A DNA stretch of 64,000 bases from Paenibacillus sp. 1001270B_150601_E10 (GTDB lineage Bacteria; Bacillota; Bacilli; Paenibacillales; Paenibacillaceae). Position 1 is the stretch's first letter; each line of letters starts with the position of its first letter. The translations under genes were made by a program, and so were the position numbers. The notes under the pieces are model-generated. The model was not told the DNA's origin, did no database searches, and saw only the letters and a program-made list of their open reading frames with translations. Location: contig NZ_JADMOL010000020.1 in the NCBI RefSeq assembly GCF_015558675.1, forward strand, positions 1-64,000. The letters are read 5' to 3'. Of the stretch, positions 28,518 to 41,654 are shown one piece after another.

Positions 28518-31500
28518 ATGGACGTCAACAATTTTGAATTTATGAAGATTGGTCTCGCCTCTCCGGAGAAAATTCGTTCCTGGTCCCGTGGTGAAGTAAA
28601 GAAGCCAGAAACGATTAACTATCGTACGCTTAAGCCAGAAAAAGAAGGCTTGTTCTGCGAAAAGATTTTTGGTCCTACAAAGGACTGGGAATGTCATTGT
28701 GGTAAATATAAGCGTGTTCGTTACAAAGGAGTCGTTTGTGACCGATGCGGAGTTGAAGTTACGCGTCAAAAAGTACGCCGTGAGCGTATGGGTCATATCG
28801 AGCTTGCAGCTCCTGTTTCTCACATTTGGTACTTCAAAGGGATTCCAAGCCGTATGGGTCTGGCTCTTGATATGTCGCCTCGTTCCTTGGAAGAGATCAT
28901 TTATTTCGCTTCCTACGTGGTAACAGATCCAGGTGATACGCCGCTTGAGAAGAAACAGCTTCTTTCCGAGAAGGAATATCGCAGTTACCGTGAAAAGTAT
29001 GGTCATGCATTCTCCGCTGGTATGGGTGCAGAAGCCGTTAAAAAGCTTCTTCAAGATCTCGATCTTGATAAAGAAATGGATGCATTGAAAGAAGAGCTTC
29101 GTACAGCACAAGGACAACGCCGTAACCGTGCGATTAAGCGTCTTGAAGTGATCGAAGCATTCCGCAATTCCGGCAACAATCCGGATTGGATGATTCTTGA
29201 TGTGCTACCGGTTATCCCGCCAGAGCTTCGTCCAATGGTTCAATTGGACGGCGGACGCTTTGCTACATCCGACTTGAACGACTTGTATCGTCGTGTTATC
29301 AACCGGAACAACCGTTTGAAACGTTTGCTTGATCTGGGCGCTCCAGACATCATCGTGCAAAACGAGAAGCGCATGCTTCAAGAAGCGGTTGATGCCCTGA
29401 TCGATAACGGTCGTCGCGGCCGTCCAGTTACGGGCCCTGGTAACCGCCCGTTGAAATCTTTGAGCCACATGCTCAAAGGTAAACAAGGTCGTTTCCGTCA
29501 AAACTTGCTCGGTAAACGTGTTGACTATTCCGGTCGTTCCGTTATCGTCGTAGGACCAAGCTTGAAGATGTATCAATGCGGTCTTCCGAAGGAAATGGCA
29601 TTGGAATTGTTCAAGCCGTTTGTCATGAAAGAGCTTGTAAATAAAGGCTTGGCACACAACATCAAGAGTGCAAAGCGCAAAGTTGAACGTGTAAGTCCAG
29701 AAGTATGGGATGTGCTCGAGGAAGTTATTCGTGAGCATCCGGTACTGTTGAACCGTGCGCCGACGCTTCACAGACTTGGTATTCAAGCATTTGAACCAAT
29801 TCTTGTTGAAGGCCGTGCAATCAAGCTTCACCCACTCGTATGTACAGCGTATAACGCTGACTTCGACGGTGACCAAATGGCGGTTCACGTTCCATTGTCC
29901 GCAGAAGCACAAGCCGAAGCTCGTCTTCTCATGTTGGCAGCAGGTAACATCTTGAACCCTAAAGATGGTAAGCCAGTTGTAACACCGTCTCAGGATATGG
30001 TTCTTGGTTCTTACTTCTTGACGATGGACAACAAAGAAGCGAAAGGCTCAGGCATGCTGATCGGCTCCGTTCACGAAGCGGTATCTGCATATCAACGTGA
30101 GATTGCTTCCCTTCATGCACGTGTTGTTATTCCGGTTCGTGCATTGAATAAAACGAGCTTTACTGAAAAACAGCAAAATGCGCTGCTCGTTACAACGGTT
30201 GGCCGCATTATCTTTAACGAAATCTTCCCTGAAGATTTCCCATATATCAATGAAGCGACAAAACGCAACCTGTTCGATGGAACGCCAGATGAATACTTTA
30301 TCTATGATAAAGGTGCGGATATCAACGCTATTATCGACAGCATTCCTCAATCAGGTGCAGTAGGTAAAGACTACTTGGGTCAAATCATTGCTCGCTGCTT
30401 CGAAGTCTTCCATACGACGAAGACATCAGTGATCTTGGATAAGATCAAGCAGCTTGGCTTTACGTATTCGACTCGCGCGGGTATCTCTATCGCTGTAGCG
30501 GACGTTGTCGTTCCGCAAGAAAAAGTCGAGATTCTTAAAGAGTCCGAAGAAAAAGTTAAGGTCATTATGAACCAATATCGTCGTGGTTTGATCACGAACG
30601 AAGAGCGTTATGACCGTATTATCGATATTTGGTCCAAGTCGAAGGATCAATTGACAGATATCTTGCTGAAGTCCATGGATCGTTACAATTCCATCATGCT
30701 GATGGTTGATTCCAAGGCACGGGGTAACAAATCCCAGATTACTCAGCTTGGTGGTATGCGCGGTCTCATGGCGAACCCGTCTGGTCGCATCATCGAGTTG
30801 CCAATCAAATCGAACTTCCGTGAGGGCTTAACGGTCTTGGAGTACTTTATCTCCACACACGGTGCGCGTAAAGGTCTTGCCGATACCGCCCTTCGTACCG
30901 CTGACTCCGGTTACTTGACTCGTCGTCTTGTCGACGTTGCGCAAGATGTTATTGTTCGTGAAGATGATTGTGGAACCGATAAAGGCTTTATGGTTAGCAA
31001 CATCTCCGATGGTAAAGAAGTCATCGAGGGCTTGTATGACCGTATCGAAGGCCGTTACTCCTTCCAGACGGTTAAGCATCCAGAGACAGGTGAAGTGCTT
31101 GTCAACCGCAATGAGCTGATTGATTCTGATAAAGCAGAAGCAATCGTCAAAGCTGGCGTGAAGCAGCTTCAAATCCGTTCTGTGCTTAGCTGCCGTACGC
31201 GTCATGGCGTATGTAAGAAGTGTTATGGCCGCAACTTAGCAACAGGACAACACGTGGAGATTGGGGAAGCAGTTGGTATTATCGCTGCTCAATCCATCGG
31301 GGAACCAGGAACACAGCTCACGATGCGTACGTTCCACACCGGTGGTGTTGCGGGAGACGATATTACACAAGGTTTGCCGCGTATCCAAGAGTTGTTCGAG
31401 GCGCGTAATCCGAAAGGTCAAGCGACAATCTCTGAGATCGATGGTGTCATCAAAGAGATCCGCGAGGTAAAAGACCGTCGTGAAATCGAGGTTCAAGGCG

Positions 31501-32135
31501 AAGCAGAAACGAAAGTCTATGCTGCAAGCTATGGTTCCCGTATCCGCGTCCATGAAGGTCAGACTATTGAAGCTGGTGACGAAATCACCGAAGGTTCCAT
31601 TGATCCGAAGGAAATGCTTCGCATCAAAGGTATTCGTGGCGTGCAGAACTACATTCTGCAGGAAGTACAGCGCGTTTACCGTAACCAAGGGGTAGAAATC
31701 AACGACAAGCACGTTGAAGTTATGATTCGTCAGATGCTCCGCAAGATCCGCATTATCGACAATGGCGATACAACGCTATTGCCTGGTTCATTTGTGGATA
31801 TGCATGAGTATGAAGAAGCGAATAAAGTTGCGATCGTTGCAGATAAAGAGCCTGCTGTTGCTAAACCAGTTCTGCTTGGTATTACAAAAGCATCTCTTGA
31901 GACGGACTCCTTCTTGTCCGCTGCTTCCTTCCAGGAGACGACTCGTGTCCTGACAGATGCAGCTATCAAAGGCAAGGTTGACCAACTTCTTGGTCTTAAA
32001 GAGAACGTTATTATCGGTAAGCTGATCCCTGCAGGTACAGGTATGAGCCGTTACCGTAATGTAAAAGTGACCAACCCGCTTAACGAACAAATGGAAGAAG
32101 CTTTTGAGCAAGCCGGTGTAGGCGTAGCTGAATAA
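28518..32135 (+). CDS. rpoC: RNA polymerase beta' subunit
   Basis: The 1205-residue subunit carries the catalytic metal motif NADFDGDQM (about residues 447-455). The first zinc site is [13 protein letters not shown] (about 60-78); the second uses DDCGTD and [11 protein letters not shown] (about 890-905). Trigger-loop and bridge-helix regions ([24 protein letters not shown]) are intact. Length is close to the 1199 of Bacillus subtilis. The Shine-Dalgarno AGGAGG lies inside a small perfect hairpin (28501-28515) just before ATG 28518. Confidence 0.97.
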   Translation: MDVNNFEFMKIGLASPEKIRSWSRGEVKKPETINYRTLKPEKEGLFCEKIFGPTKDWECHCGKYKRVRYKGVVCDRCGVEVTRQKVRRERMGHIELAAPVSHIWYFKGIPSRMGLALDMSPRSLEEIIYFASYVVTDPGDTPLEKKQLLSEKEYRSYREKYGHAFSAGMGAEAVKKLLQDLDLDKEMDALKEELRTAQGQRRNRAIKRLEVIEAFRNSGNNPDWMILDVLPVIPPELRPMVQLDGGRFATSDLNDLYRRVINRNNRLKRLLDLGAPDIIVQNEKRMLQEAVDALIDNGRRGRPVTGPGNRPLKSLSHMLKGKQGRFRQNLLGKRVDYSGRSVIVVGPSLKMYQCGLPKEMALELFKPFVMKELVNKGLAHNIKSAKRKVERVSPEVWDVLEEVIREHPVLLNRAPTLHRLGIQAFEPILVEGRAIKLHPLVCTAYNADFDGDQMAVHVPLSAEAQAEARLLMLAAGNILNPKDGKPVVTPSQDMVLGSYFLTMDNKEAKGSGMLIGSVHEAVSAYQREIASLHARVVIPVRALNKTSFTEKQQNALLVTTVGRIIFNEIFPEDFPYINEATKRNLFDGTPDEYFIYDKGADINAIIDSIPQSGAVGKDYLGQIIARCFEVFHTTKTSVILDKIKQLGFTYSTRAGISIAVADVVVPQEKVEILKESEEKVKVIMNQYRRGLITNEERYDRIIDIWSKSKDQLTDILLKSMDRYNSIMLMVDSKARGNKSQITQLGGMRGLMANPSGRIIELPIKSNFREGLTVLEYFISTHGARKGLADTALRTADSGYLTRRLVDVAQDVIVREDDCGTDKGFMVSNISDGKEVIEGLYDRIEGRYSFQTVKHPETGEVLVNRNELIDSDKAEAIVKAGVKQLQIRSVLSCRTRHGVCKKCYGRNLATGQHVEIGEAVGIIAAQSIGEPGTQLTMRTFHTGGVAGDDITQGLPRIQELFEARNPKGQATISEIDGVIKEIREVKDRREIEVQGEAETKVYAASYGSRIRVHEGQTIEAGDEITEGSIDPKEMLRIKGIRGVQNYILQEVQRVYRNQGVEINDKHVEVMIRQMLRKIRIIDNGDTTLLPGSFVDMHEYEEANKVAIVADKEPAVAKPVLLGITKASLETDSFLSAASFQETTRVLTDAAIKGKVDQLLGLKENVIIGKLIPAGTGMSRYRNVKVTNPLNEQMEEAFEQAGVGVAE

Positions 32136-32276
32136 GCTTCTTGGAAATAACAGGCATGCTGTCGGTGCAGTTCCGCTTAGGAATTGCACCGAACTAGCTG
32201 CATGAAGGAAAGACGGGCTTCCAAACATTTGCTTATCCAGGTAAAATGAGTTAATTTTTCGATGGATAAAAATCGC

Positions 32277-32305
32277 TTGACACTACAAAATCAAAGTGCT
32301 AAGAT
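32277..32305 (+). promoter_or_regulatory. promoter upstream of the L7Ae gene and str operon
   Basis: A perfect TTGACA (32277-32282) and TAAGAT (32300-32305) are separated by 17 bases, about 50 bases before the next gene. This suggests rplGB-rpsL-rpsG-fusA-tuf can be transcribed independently of rpoC. Confidence 0.65.
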
Positions 32306-32354
32306 ATCGTAGTGTGCCCAAGACATTTGCCTGTGCTTTTGGAGGATGTTGTCG

Positions 32355-32612
32355 ATGTCTAATGATAATAATCTACAGGATGCCAAGGTCAAGATTGGGA
32401 CGAAGCAGACATTGAAGATGGTTGAACAGGATTTGGCCATTGAAGTTTATGTCGCTTTAGACGCTGACGCCAAGCTGATATCGAGGATCACGAATCTTTG
32501 TCGCAAGAAGGCTGTTAAGATTACAGAAGTCGCGACAATGAAGGAACTTGGAAAAGTTTGTGGAATCGATGTTGGTGCAGCAATGGTAGCTGTTGTTAAT
32601 GAAGATTCGTAA
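32355..32612 (+). CDS. rplGB: L7Ae-family RNA-binding protein (YbxF/RplGB-like)
   Basis: The 85-residue protein has the L7Ae/L30e/S12e fold (LAIEVYVALDADAKLISRITNLCRKKAVKI, then GKVCGIDVGAAMVAVV). The Bacillus homologue YbxF in the same position binds kink-turn RNA. Its cellular role is not settled. ATG 32355 is preferred over the in-frame ATG 32346, which lies within the ribosome site GGAGGATG. Confidence 0.9.
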   Translation: MSNDNNLQDAKVKIGTKQTLKMVEQDLAIEVYVALDADAKLISRITNLCRKKAVKITEVATMKELGKVCGIDVGAAMVAVVNEDS

Positions 32613-32663
32613 CCGATGTTTTTGTTGAGGAACTAAGCTCCGAAGCAAAAACTTTTCATTTGT

Positions 32664-32700
32664 TCATTTATGAACCGCCTGGGTCTGTGGGCATAAATGA
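32664..32700 (+). other. perfect inverted repeat in the rpsL leader
   Basis: TCATTTATG (32664-32672) and CATAAATGA (32692-32700) are an exact 9-bp inverted repeat; inside, CCGC / GTGG can extend the stem. It lies 42 bases before rpsL in a 130-base spacer and lacks a T run, so it reads as an mRNA hairpin, not a terminator. A role in str-operon autoregulation is possible but unproved. Confidence 0.55.
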
Positions 32701-32742
32701 TCGAATTGTAAAGGTGTTATTACATGGGAAGGGGGTGGCAAC

Positions 32743-33165
32743 ATGCCAACAATCAACCAATTGGTTCGTAAGGGCCGTAAAGCTAAAGTAACGAAATCCA
32801 AATCCCCAGCATTGCAAAAAGGTTTCAACGCCTTGAAACGTGCTGAAACAGATTTGAGTGCACCTCAAAAACGTGGTGTATGTACTCGTGTAGGTACAAT
32901 GACTCCGAAGAAACCGAACTCCGCGCTTCGTAAGTACGCTCGTGTACGTTTGACGAACCGTGTTGAGGTTACTGCATATATCGGTGGTATTGGTCACAAC
33001 TTGCAAGAGCACAGTGTTGTTCTCGTTCGTGGTGGTCGTGTTAAAGACCTTCCGGGTGTTCGTTACCACATCGTTCGCGGTGCTCTTGATACTGCTGGTG
33101 TGAACAACCGTATGCAAGCTCGTTCTAAATACGGTACGAAACGTCCAAAAGAGAAAAAACAATAA
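32743..33165 (+). CDS. rpsL: 30S ribosomal protein S12
   Basis: The 140-residue protein of the decoding centre shows [11 protein letters not shown] and KDLPGVRYH with the usual lysines, so no known streptomycin-resistance change is present. It carries the basic C-terminal tail KRPKEKKQ seen in Bacillales. GAAGGGGGTGG precedes ATG 32743. It is first of the rpsL-rpsG-fusA-tuf group. Confidence 0.97.
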   Translation: MPTINQLVRKGRKAKVTKSKSPALQKGFNALKRAETDLSAPQKRGVCTRVGTMTPKKPNSALRKYARVRLTNRVEVTAYIGGIGHNLQEHSVVLVRGGRVKDLPGVRYHIVRGALDTAGVNNRMQARSKYGTKRPKEKKQ

Positions 33166-33212
33166 GCTAGTTTCATGATAAAACATGAACTTTTCTGGAA
33201 AGGGGGATTACA

Positions 33213-33683
33213 ATGCCACGCAAAGGACCAGTAACAAAGCGTGATGTATTGCCAGATCCGGTATACAACAGCAAGTTGGTAACTCGCTTGATCAACCGTG
33301 TAATGATCGACGGTAAACGTGGTGTTGCTCAAACCATTCTTTACGACGCATTCAAGTCCGTTGAAGAGCGCACAGGTAAAGATCCTATGGAAGTATTTGA
33401 AGCAGCACTCAAAAACATTATGCCCGTTCTTGAAGTTAAAGCTCGCCGTGTAGGTGGTTCTAACTATCAAGTGCCTATCGAAGTTAAACCAGAGCGTCGT
33501 GTTTCTTTGGGGCTTCGTTGGTTGGTTAACTATTCGCGTAATCGCGGTGAAAAAACAATGCAAGAGCGTTTGGCAGCTGAGATTATCGATGCTTCCAACA
33601 ACACTGGAGCAGCTGTTAAGAAACGTGAAGATACGCACAAAATGGCTGAAGCGAACAAAGCATTCGCACACTACCGCTGGTAG
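33213..33683 (+). CDS. rpsG: 30S ribosomal protein S7
   Basis: The 156-residue protein starts assembly of the 30S head and lies near the E site. The N-terminus [18 protein letters not shown], the [11 protein letters not shown] segment and the C-terminal AHYRW are diagnostic. AAAGGGGG precedes the ATG. S7 represses the str operon in Escherichia coli; whether it does here is unknown. Confidence 0.97.
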   Translation: MPRKGPVTKRDVLPDPVYNSKLVTRLINRVMIDGKRGVAQTILYDAFKSVEERTGKDPMEVFEAALKNIMPVLEVKARRVGGSNYQVPIEVKPERRVSLGLRWLVNYSRNRGEKTMQERLAAEIIDASNNTGAAVKKREDTHKMAEANKAFAHYRW

Positions 33684-33739
33684 GATTGAGCAGAGCTTAG
33701 CTCGTTTTCACCAACTCATATTTGAAGGGAGATCCACAC

Positions 33740-35815
33740 ATGGCAAGACAGTTCTCCTTGGCAAATACGCGTAACATCGGAATCATGGCTCACATCGATG
33801 CCGGTAAAACAACAACTACGGAGCGTATCTTGTTCTACACAGGCCGTACTCACAAGATTGGTGAGGTGCACGAAGGTGCTGCAACAATGGACTGGATGGA
33901 GCAAGAGCAAGAGCGTGGTATCACGATTACTTCCGCGGCAACAACTGCACAGTGGAAGGGTCATCGTGTAAATATCATCGATACTCCGGGTCACGTTGAC
34001 TTTACGGTAGAGGTTGAGCGTTCCCTTCGCGTATTGGACGGAGCCGTAGGCGTTTTCTCTGCAAAAGAAGGCGTAGAACCGCAATCAGAAACGGTATGGC
34101 GTCAAGCTGACCGTTACGGCGTACCTCGTATTGCTTACGTTAACAAAATGGACATCATTGGCGCTGACTACCTCAACGTTATCCAGTCCATGAAGGATCG
34201 TTTGCAAGCGAACGCTGTTGCGATTCAATTGCCAATCGGCGCAGAAAATGATTTCAAAGGCATCATTGACCTTGTTGAGCTGAAAGCTCACATCTTCAAA
34301 GATGATCTTGGTCGTGATGTTGATATTATCGACGTTCCAGAAGAGTTCAAAGATCAAGTCGAAGAACTTCGTATGGAACTCGTTGAGAAAGTCGCAGAAC
34401 TTGATGAAGAATTGATGATGAAATACCTTGAAGGCGAAGAGCTTACGGTTGAAGAAATCAAAGCTGGTCTCCGTAAAGGTGTATGTAGCGTTCAAATCTT
34501 CCCAGTAGTATGCGGTTCTTCTTACAGAAACAAAGGCGTTCAGATGATGATTGATGCAGTAGTTGACTACTTGCCATCTCCTCTGGATGTTCCAGATATT
34601 AAAGGTCAACTTGAAGATGGTGAAGAAGTGGTTCGTCACTCTTCTGATGAAGAGCCATTCGCTGCACTTGCGTTCAAGATTATGACTGACCCTTACGTTG
34701 GTAAGTTGACGTTCTTCCGTGTGTATTCCGGTATTTTGAACTCCGGTTCTTATGTCCTGAATGCGACAAAAGGTAAACGTGAGCGTATCGGACGTATCCT
34801 TCAAATGCATGCTAACAGCCGTGAAGAAATCGACGTAGTATACGCTGGTGACATCGCTGCTGCAGTAGGTTTGAAAGATACAGGTACAGGTGATACACTG
34901 TGTGATGAGAAACATCCGGTTATCTTGGAGTCCATGGACTTCCCAGATCCAGTTATCGAGATCGCAGTTGAGCCTAAGACCAAAGCTGACCAAGACAAGA
35001 TGGGTGTTGCACTCAGCAAATTGACTGAGGAAGATCCAACTCTTCGCGCTCATACAGACGAAGAAACGGGACAAACCATCTTGGCTGGTATGGGTGAGCT
35101 CCATTTGGAGATCATCATCGACCGTATGCGTCGTGAGTTCAAAGTAGACACGAATGTTGGTAAGCCGCAAGTTGCTTATCGCGAAACATTCAAGTCTGCT
35201 GCTAAAGTCGAAGGTAAGTTCGTGCGCCAGTCTGGTGGTCGCGGTCAATACGGTCACGTATGGATCGAGTTCCAACCACAAGAGCCAGGCCAAGGCTTCT
35301 CCTTTGAGAACAAAATCGTCGGTGGTGTCGTTCCTCGTGAATACGTACCTGCTGTTCAAGCGGGTATCGAAGAATCCATGAAGAACGGTGTACTTGCTGG
35401 TTTCCCTCTCGTAGATATCAAAGCAACAATCTTCGACGGATCTTACCATGACGTTGACTCCAGTGAAATGGCGTTTAAGATTGCTGGTTCCATGGCGCTT
35501 AAGGCAGCTAAGGATAAGTGTAATCCAGTACTTCTTGAGCCAATCATGAAAGTTGAAGTTACAGTGCCAGAAGAGTACATGGGTGATGTTATGGGTATGC
35601 TGAATTCTCGTCGTGGACGTATCGAAGGTATGGATTCCCGTGGTGGTGCACAAATTATCCGTGCTAAGGTACCTCTCGCTGAGATGTTCGGTTACTCTAC
35701 AACACTTCGCTCCGGTACGCAAGGTCGCGGCGTGTTCTCGATGGAACTTTCTCACTATGAAGAAGTTCCACGCAGTATCTCCGAAGAGATTATTGCTAAG
35801 CACAAAGGCGAATAA
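33740..35815 (+). CDS. fusA: elongation factor G
   Basis: The 691-residue GTPase drives translocation and, with RRF, ribosome recycling. GTP-binding motifs [21 protein letters not shown] and NKMD are at the N-terminus, with domains II-V following ([17 protein letters not shown]). ATG 33740 follows GAAGGGAG. It is the standard housekeeping copy, located between rpsG and tuf. Confidence 0.97.
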   Translation: MARQFSLANTRNIGIMAHIDAGKTTTTERILFYTGRTHKIGEVHEGAATMDWMEQEQERGITITSAATTAQWKGHRVNIIDTPGHVDFTVEVERSLRVLDGAVGVFSAKEGVEPQSETVWRQADRYGVPRIAYVNKMDIIGADYLNVIQSMKDRLQANAVAIQLPIGAENDFKGIIDLVELKAHIFKDDLGRDVDIIDVPEEFKDQVEELRMELVEKVAELDEELMMKYLEGEELTVEEIKAGLRKGVCSVQIFPVVCGSSYRNKGVQMMIDAVVDYLPSPLDVPDIKGQLEDGEEVVRHSSDEEPFAALAFKIMTDPYVGKLTFFRVYSGILNSGSYVLNATKGKRERIGRILQMHANSREEIDVVYAGDIAAAVGLKDTGTGDTLCDEKHPVILESMDFPDPVIEIAVEPKTKADQDKMGVALSKLTEEDPTLRAHTDEETGQTILAGMGELHLEIIIDRMRREFKVDTNVGKPQVAYRETFKSAAKVEGKFVRQSGGRGQYGHVWIEFQPQEPGQGFSFENKIVGGVVPREYVPAVQAGIEESMKNGVLAGFPLVDIKATIFDGSYHDVDSSEMAFKIAGSMALKAAKDKCNPVLLEPIMKVEVTVPEEYMGDVMGMLNSRRGRIEGMDSRGGAQIIRAKVPLAEMFGYSTTLRSGTQGRGVFSMELSHYEEVPRSISEEIIAKHKGE

Positions 35816-35837
35816 TCACGTTTCGTAGTGTTTCATA

Positions 35838-35907
35838 TGGCCGGCTTAAGACGAATATCGCTGGAGTCGGCCTCCTAAATACATTCTATATTCCACGATT
35901 AAGGAGG
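35838..35907 (+). promoter_or_regulatory. structured leader of tuf with a possible anti-Shine-Dalgarno
   Basis: GGCCGGCT (35839-35846) pairs with AGTCGGCC (35865-35872). CCTCCT (35871-35876) overlaps the end of that stem and is complementary to AGGAGG (35902-35907), the tuf ribosome site. The two pairings compete for shared bases, a possible translation switch. This is inference from complementarity only. Confidence 0.4.
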
Positions 35908-35917
35908 AATTGTTCAA

Positions 35918-37108
<1,191 letters not shown>

Positions 37109-37128
37109 TAGAAGCTAATCGCTTCTTT

Positions 37129-37166
37129 CAATCCCTTAGCCGCTTGGCTAAGGGATTGTTTTATTT
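37129..37166 (+). terminator. terminator after tuf
   Basis: CAATCCCTTAGC / GCTAAGGGATTG is a perfect 12-bp stem followed by TTTTATTT. It separates the str operon from the S10 operon. Confidence 0.92.
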
Positions 37167-37305
37167 ATGGGAAATACCCACTGCAGTACCATGAGTTACC
37201 GTGGCTTTGCAGGGCTTGACCATATATAATGGATAAAGTGATTTGGCTCAAAATGAATTGTATGAAGTTTCTAGTCGATTGTATGTATGAAATTTAGACA
37301 AATGC

Positions 37306-37334
37306 TTGCAATTGCCTAGAAGTTTATATATAAT
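37306..37334 (+). promoter_or_regulatory. promoter of the S10 operon
   Basis: TTGCAA (37306-37311) and a perfect TATAAT (37329-37334) with a 17-base spacer lie about 140 bases upstream of rpsJ. Confidence 0.75.
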
Positions 37335-37369
37335 AGTGAATGTTGTTCGTCGACGTTGCGATGAAGTGA

Positions 37370-37780
<411 letters not shown>

Positions 37781-37831
37781 GCTTAGCAATTAACACACGA
37801 TTGTATTTATGGAAGGAAAAGAGGTGTCAAC

Positions 37832-38455
37832 ATGAAAGGTATCTTAGGAAAAAAACTCGGCATGACTCAAGTGTTTACCCCTGAAGGTAATGTTTTGCCG
37901 GTAACCGTGATTGAAGCTGGTCCTAGCGTCGTTCTTCAAAAGAAAGATGTAGAGAATGATGGTTATGAAGCGATCCAAATCGGCTATGCTGATAAAAAGG
38001 AAAAAAACGCTAACAAACCTGAACTCGGCCATGCAAAGAAAGCTAACACAACGCCTAAGCGCTACGTTAAAGAACTTCGTGGTATCGATCTTTCTCAATA
38101 TGAGGTTGGCCAGGAGTTGAAAGCCGACATTTTCACTGAAGGCGAATTTGTTGACGTAACAGGCATTTCAAAAGGTAAAGGCTTCGCCGGCGTTATCAAA
38201 CGTTGGGGACAAAGCCGCGGTCCAATGGCTCACGGTTCCCGTTACCATCGTAGACCAGGTTCCATGGGTTCCATTCAAGCGAACCGCGTCCCTAAAGGCA
38301 AACGTCTTCCAGGACACATGGGTACCGACACGATCACGATTCAAAACCTTGAAGTTGTTAAAGTGGATACAGAACGCAATGTTATCCTCGTTAAAGGCTC
38401 CATTCCAGGTGCTAAAAACAGCTTCGTTAAAATTAGATCTTCTGTTAAGAAGTAA
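37832..38455 (+). CDS. rplC: 50S ribosomal protein L3
   Basis: This 207-residue protein binds near the peptidyl transferase centre. The N-terminus [15 protein letters not shown] and the [18 protein letters not shown] loop reaching towards the active site are typical. GGAAAAGAGGTG precedes the ATG. It is followed by rplD after 25 bases. Confidence 0.97.
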   Translation: MKGILGKKLGMTQVFTPEGNVLPVTVIEAGPSVVLQKKDVENDGYEAIQIGYADKKEKNANKPELGHAKKANTTPKRYVKELRGIDLSQYEVGQELKADIFTEGEFVDVTGISKGKGFAGVIKRWGQSRGPMAHGSRYHRRPGSMGSIQANRVPKGKRLPGHMGTDTITIQNLEVVKVDTERNVILVKGSIPGAKNSFVKIRSSVKK

Positions 38456-38480
38456 TTGTTAAGGAAAGGAGGAGCTTAGA

Positions 38481-39104
38481 ATGCCTAAAGTAGCAGTATA
38501 CAACATTTCCGGTGCACAAGTTGGCGAGATTGAACTTGCAGACAGCGTATTCGGAATTGAGCCTAACAAACATGTTCTTCATGATGCGGTTGTTATGCAG
38601 CTTGCATCCATGCGTCAAGGTACGCACAAAGTTAAAGGACGTTCTGAGGTACGCGGCGGTGGCCGTAAGCCATGGAAACAAAAAGGAACTGGCCGTGCGC
38701 GTCAAGGTTCGATCCGTTCTCCACAATGGGTTGGCGGCGGTACTGTATTCGGTCCTACACCACGCAGCTATTCTTATAAGCTTCCAAAGAAAGTTCGTCG
38801 TCTTGCGATCAAATCTGCGCTTTCTACTAAAGTGTTGGAAAATCAAATCATCGTATTGGATGAGTTGGCTATGAACGCACCTAAGACAAAAGAATTCCAA
38901 GCTATGCTTAATAACCTTAAAGTAGATCGCAAAGCACTTGTGGTTGTGCCTGAGTACAACGACAATGTAGCGCTCTCCGCTCGTAATATCCCATCTGTTA
39001 AATTGGTGGCAGCTGATGGAGTGAACGTGTATGACGTACTTCGTCATCAAAAGCTCATCATTACGAAGGATGCGGTTTCGAAGGTAGAGGAGGTGTTCGC
39101 ATAA
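38481..39104 (+). CDS. rplD: 50S ribosomal protein L4
   Basis: The 207-residue L4 has the exit-tunnel loop with [26 protein letters not shown] segments, where macrolide-resistance changes arise; the sequence here is ordinary. GGAAAGGAGG precedes the ATG. Its stop codon shares a base with the rplW start (TAATG), a sign of coupling. L4 regulates the S10 operon in enteric bacteria. Confidence 0.97.
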   Translation: MPKVAVYNISGAQVGEIELADSVFGIEPNKHVLHDAVVMQLASMRQGTHKVKGRSEVRGGGRKPWKQKGTGRARQGSIRSPQWVGGGTVFGPTPRSYSYKLPKKVRRLAIKSALSTKVLENQIIVLDELAMNAPKTKEFQAMLNNLKVDRKALVVVPEYNDNVALSARNIPSVKLVAADGVNVYDVLRHQKLIITKDAVSKVEEVFA

Positions 39105-39394
39105 TGAAGGATCCTCGCGATATCATTATTCGTCCGATCATTACTGAGCGCACTGCTGAGATGATGGACGGTCTGAAGTACGTATTCGAAGTGGATATCC
39201 GTGCTAACAAGACTGAGATCAAGAATGCTGTAGAACAAATTTTCAAAGTAAAAGTAGCGAACGTGAACACTTTGCGTGTTCCTGCCAAGCCTAAACGCTA
39301 TGGCCGTCACAGTGGCTATACTTCCGAATGGAAGAAAGCTTTTGTTACTTTGACTTCTGATAGCAAGCCACTTGAGTTTTTTGAAACTGTATAA
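39104..39394 (+). CDS. rplW: 50S ribosomal protein L23
   Basis: The 96-residue protein at the tunnel exit is the docking site for signal recognition particle and trigger factor. [17 protein letters not shown] opens the protein. It overlaps the rplD stop by one base, with GGAGG 10 bases upstream within rplD. Confidence 0.96.
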   Translation: MKDPRDIIIRPIITERTAEMMDGLKYVFEVDIRANKTEIKNAVEQIFKVKVANVNTLRVPAKPKRYGRHSGYTSEWKKAFVTLTSDSKPLEFFETV

Positions 39395-39425
39395 TTAAAA
39401 GTCTTGAGGTAAGGAGGGAAAACTA

Positions 39426-40256
39426 GTGCCTATCAAAAAGTATAAACCGACATCCCCGGCTCGTCGTGCTATGAGTGTTTCTACATTCGAAGAAATCACA
39501 ACAAGCACTCCGGAGAAATCGTTGCTTGCGCCTCTTAGCAAAAAGGCTGGACGCAACAACCAAGGTAAAATTACGACTCGCCACCATGGCGGAGGTCACA
39601 AACGTAAGTACCGTGTGATCGACTTCAAACGTAACAAAGATGGCATTCAAGGCCGCGTTGCTACAATCGAGTACGATCCAAACCGTACTTCCAACATCGC
39701 ATTGATCAACTATGAAGACGGTGAGAAGCGTTATATTATCGCTCCTAAAGGTCTTAAAGTTGGCGATGTAATCATGTCTGGTGCAGGTGCTGATATCAAA
39801 ATCGGTAACGCTATGCCGCTTGAAAACATTCCAGTGGGTACAGTTATCCACAATATCGAATTGCAACCAGGTAAAGGTGGTCAGTTGGTTCGCGCCGCTG
39901 GTACGGAAGCGCAATTGCTTGGTAAAGAAGAACGTTATGTAACAATTCGTTTGTCTTCTGGTGAAGTTCGCAAAGTGCTGAAAGTATGCCGTGCGACTAT
40001 CGGATCCGTAGGTAACGGTGACCATGAGCTTATCAAAGTTGGTAAAGCTGGTCGTAGTCGTTGGATGGGCAAACGTCCTACTGTCCGCGGGGTTGTAATG
40101 AACCCAGTTGATCACCCACACGGTGGTGGTGAAGGACGCGCGCCAATCGGACGTAAATCTCCGTTGTCTCCATGGGGCAAACCGACACTTGGTTACAAAA
40201 CGCGTAAAAAAGGTAAGCAATCCGACAAATATATTGTTCGTCCACGCACGAAGTAA
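39426..40256 (+). CDS. rplB: 50S ribosomal protein L2
   Basis: The 276-residue protein is needed for subunit joining and peptidyl transfer. [22 protein letters not shown] near the N-terminus and [22 protein letters not shown] with the essential histidine near the C-terminus are diagnostic. The start is GTG 39426 after AAGGAGGG. Confidence 0.97.
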   Translation: MPIKKYKPTSPARRAMSVSTFEEITTSTPEKSLLAPLSKKAGRNNQGKITTRHHGGGHKRKYRVIDFKRNKDGIQGRVATIEYDPNRTSNIALINYEDGEKRYIIAPKGLKVGDVIMSGAGADIKIGNAMPLENIPVGTVIHNIELQPGKGGQLVRAAGTEAQLLGKEERYVTIRLSSGEVRKVLKVCRATIGSVGNGDHELIKVGKAGRSRWMGKRPTVRGVVMNPVDHPHGGGEGRAPIGRKSPLSPWGKPTLGYKTRKKGKQSDKYIVRPRTK

Positions 40257-40328
40257 TATAAGCTCGGTGACATATCGAAGCATTGTAACAAAAGAACGAT
40301 ACAGGTTTCCTGAAGGGAGGATTTACAC

Positions 40329-40607
40329 ATGGGTCGCAGTTTGAAAAAGGGGCCATTCGTAGATGGTCACTTGATGAAGAAAGTTGAAGTGATGAACGAA
40401 ACAGAGAAAAGAACTGTTGTGAAGACTTGGTCTCGTCGTTCTACTATTTTTCCTCAATTCATCGGTCATACATTTGCGGTATATGACGGCCGTAAACACG
40501 TGCCTGTGTATGTAACAGAGGACATGGTGGGTCACAAACTTGGTGAATTCGCACCTACTCGTACGTACAAAGGTCATGACGACGATAAGAAAACGGGTAA
40601 ACGTTAA
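40329..40607 (+). CDS. rpsS: 30S ribosomal protein S19
   Basis: The 92-residue head protein begins [18 protein letters not shown] and contains [22 protein letters not shown], both invariant in S19. GAAGGGAGG precedes ATG 40329. A 72-base spacer with no evident structure separates it from rplB. Confidence 0.97.
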   Translation: MGRSLKKGPFVDGHLMKKVEVMNETEKRTVVKTWSRRSTIFPQFIGHTFAVYDGRKHVPVYVTEDMVGHKLGEFAPTRTYKGHDDDKKTGKR

Positions 40608-40640
40608 TATTGAACATCGAAATTGAGGGGAGGTACTACC

Positions 40641-40973
40641 ATGCAAGCGAAAGCTCATGCGAAGAACGTTCGCATCGCTCCTCGTAAAGTTAAGCTCGTG
40701 ATCGACTTGATCCGTGGCAAGCAAGTAGGCGAAGCGATTGCGATTCTGCGTCACACGCCAAAATCAGCTTCTCCAGTAGTTGAGAAGTTGCTGAACTCTG
40801 CGATTGCAAATGCAGAACACAACTATCAAATGGACGTGAATAAACTTGTAATCGAGCAAGTTTATGCAAATGAAGGTCCAACGTTGAAACGTTTCCGTCC
40901 TCGTGCTATGGGACGTGCAAGCCGTATCAACAAGAGAACAAGCCACATTACAATCGTGGTATCCGAGAAATAA
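40641..40973 (+). CDS. rplV: 50S ribosomal protein L22
   Basis: The 110-residue protein lines the exit tunnel. The C-terminal hairpin ([29 protein letters not shown]) is the part that meets macrolides and is unaltered. ATG 40641 follows GGGGAGGT; an in-frame ATG at 40623 precedes that site. Its stop codon is the first part of the rpsC ribosome site (TAAGGAGGG). Confidence 0.96.
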   Translation: MQAKAHAKNVRIAPRKVKLVIDLIRGKQVGEAIAILRHTPKSASPVVEKLLNSAIANAEHNYQMDVNKLVIEQVYANEGPTLKRFRPRAMGRASRINKRTSHITIVVSEK

Positions 40974-40986
40974 GGAGGGAAAATGT

Positions 40987-41652
40987 GTGGGCCAAAAGGT
41001 AAATCCCGTCGGACTTCGAGTGGGTATCATTCGTGATTGGGAATCAAAATGGTACGCTGACAAAGACTTCGGTACATTGTTGATTGAAGACGTAAAAATT
41101 CGTGAGTACCTTAAGAATAAATTGAAAGATGCAGCAGTATCCCGCATCGAGATCGAACGCGCAGCTAATCGCGTGAACGTGACTATCCACACTGCGAAAC
41201 CAGGTATGGTTATCGGTAAGGGTGGTTCAGAAGTTGAAGCACTTCGTCGCGAAGTAACAAAGATCGCGAAGGACAAAAAAGTGCACATCAACATCTCTGA
41301 AATCAAAACTCCAGACATGGATGCAATCCTTGTTGCTGAGAGTATCGCACAACAATTGGAGCGCCGCGTTTCATTCCGTCGTGCTTTGAAACAAGCAATC
41401 CAACGCACAATGCGTGCTGGTGCAAAAGGAATCAAAACATCGGTTAGCGGTCGTTTGGGCGGTGCCGAGATCGCTAGAACAGAAGGATACAGCGAAGGAA
41501 CTGTACCACTTCATACGCTTCGCGCAGACATTGACTATGGCACAGCTGAAGCACACACCACATACGGCCGTATCGGCGTAAAAGTGTGGATCTATCGTGG
41601 AGAGGTACTTCCTGCGGCTAAGAAAAAGGCTGTTGAGGAAGGAGGCAACTAA
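40987..41652 (+). CDS. rpsC: 30S ribosomal protein S3
   Basis: The 221-residue protein sits at the mRNA entry channel. [24 protein letters not shown] opens it and the KH domain [15 protein letters not shown] follows. The start is GTG 40987, preceded by AAGGAGGG (40973-40980). Only two bases separate its stop from rplP. Confidence 0.96.
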   Translation: MGQKVNPVGLRVGIIRDWESKWYADKDFGTLLIEDVKIREYLKNKLKDAAVSRIEIERAANRVNVTIHTAKPGMVIGKGGSEVEALRREVTKIAKDKKVHINISEIKTPDMDAILVAESIAQQLERRVSFRRALKQAIQRTMRAGAKGIKTSVSGRLGGAEIARTEGYSEGTVPLHTLRADIDYGTAEAHTTYGRIGVKVWIYRGEVLPAAKKKAVEEGGN

Positions 41653-41654
41653 TC

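Noticed and set aside
34085-35803. 572-codon open frame on the minus strand opposite fusA
   Set aside because: It is a shadow of the strongly biased codon use of fusA. Its translation is rich in Cys, His, Phe and Trp with no family motif and no ribosome site.
40261-40328. Possible control element between rplB and rpsS
   Set aside because: No inverted repeat or conserved element could be seen in the 72 bases.
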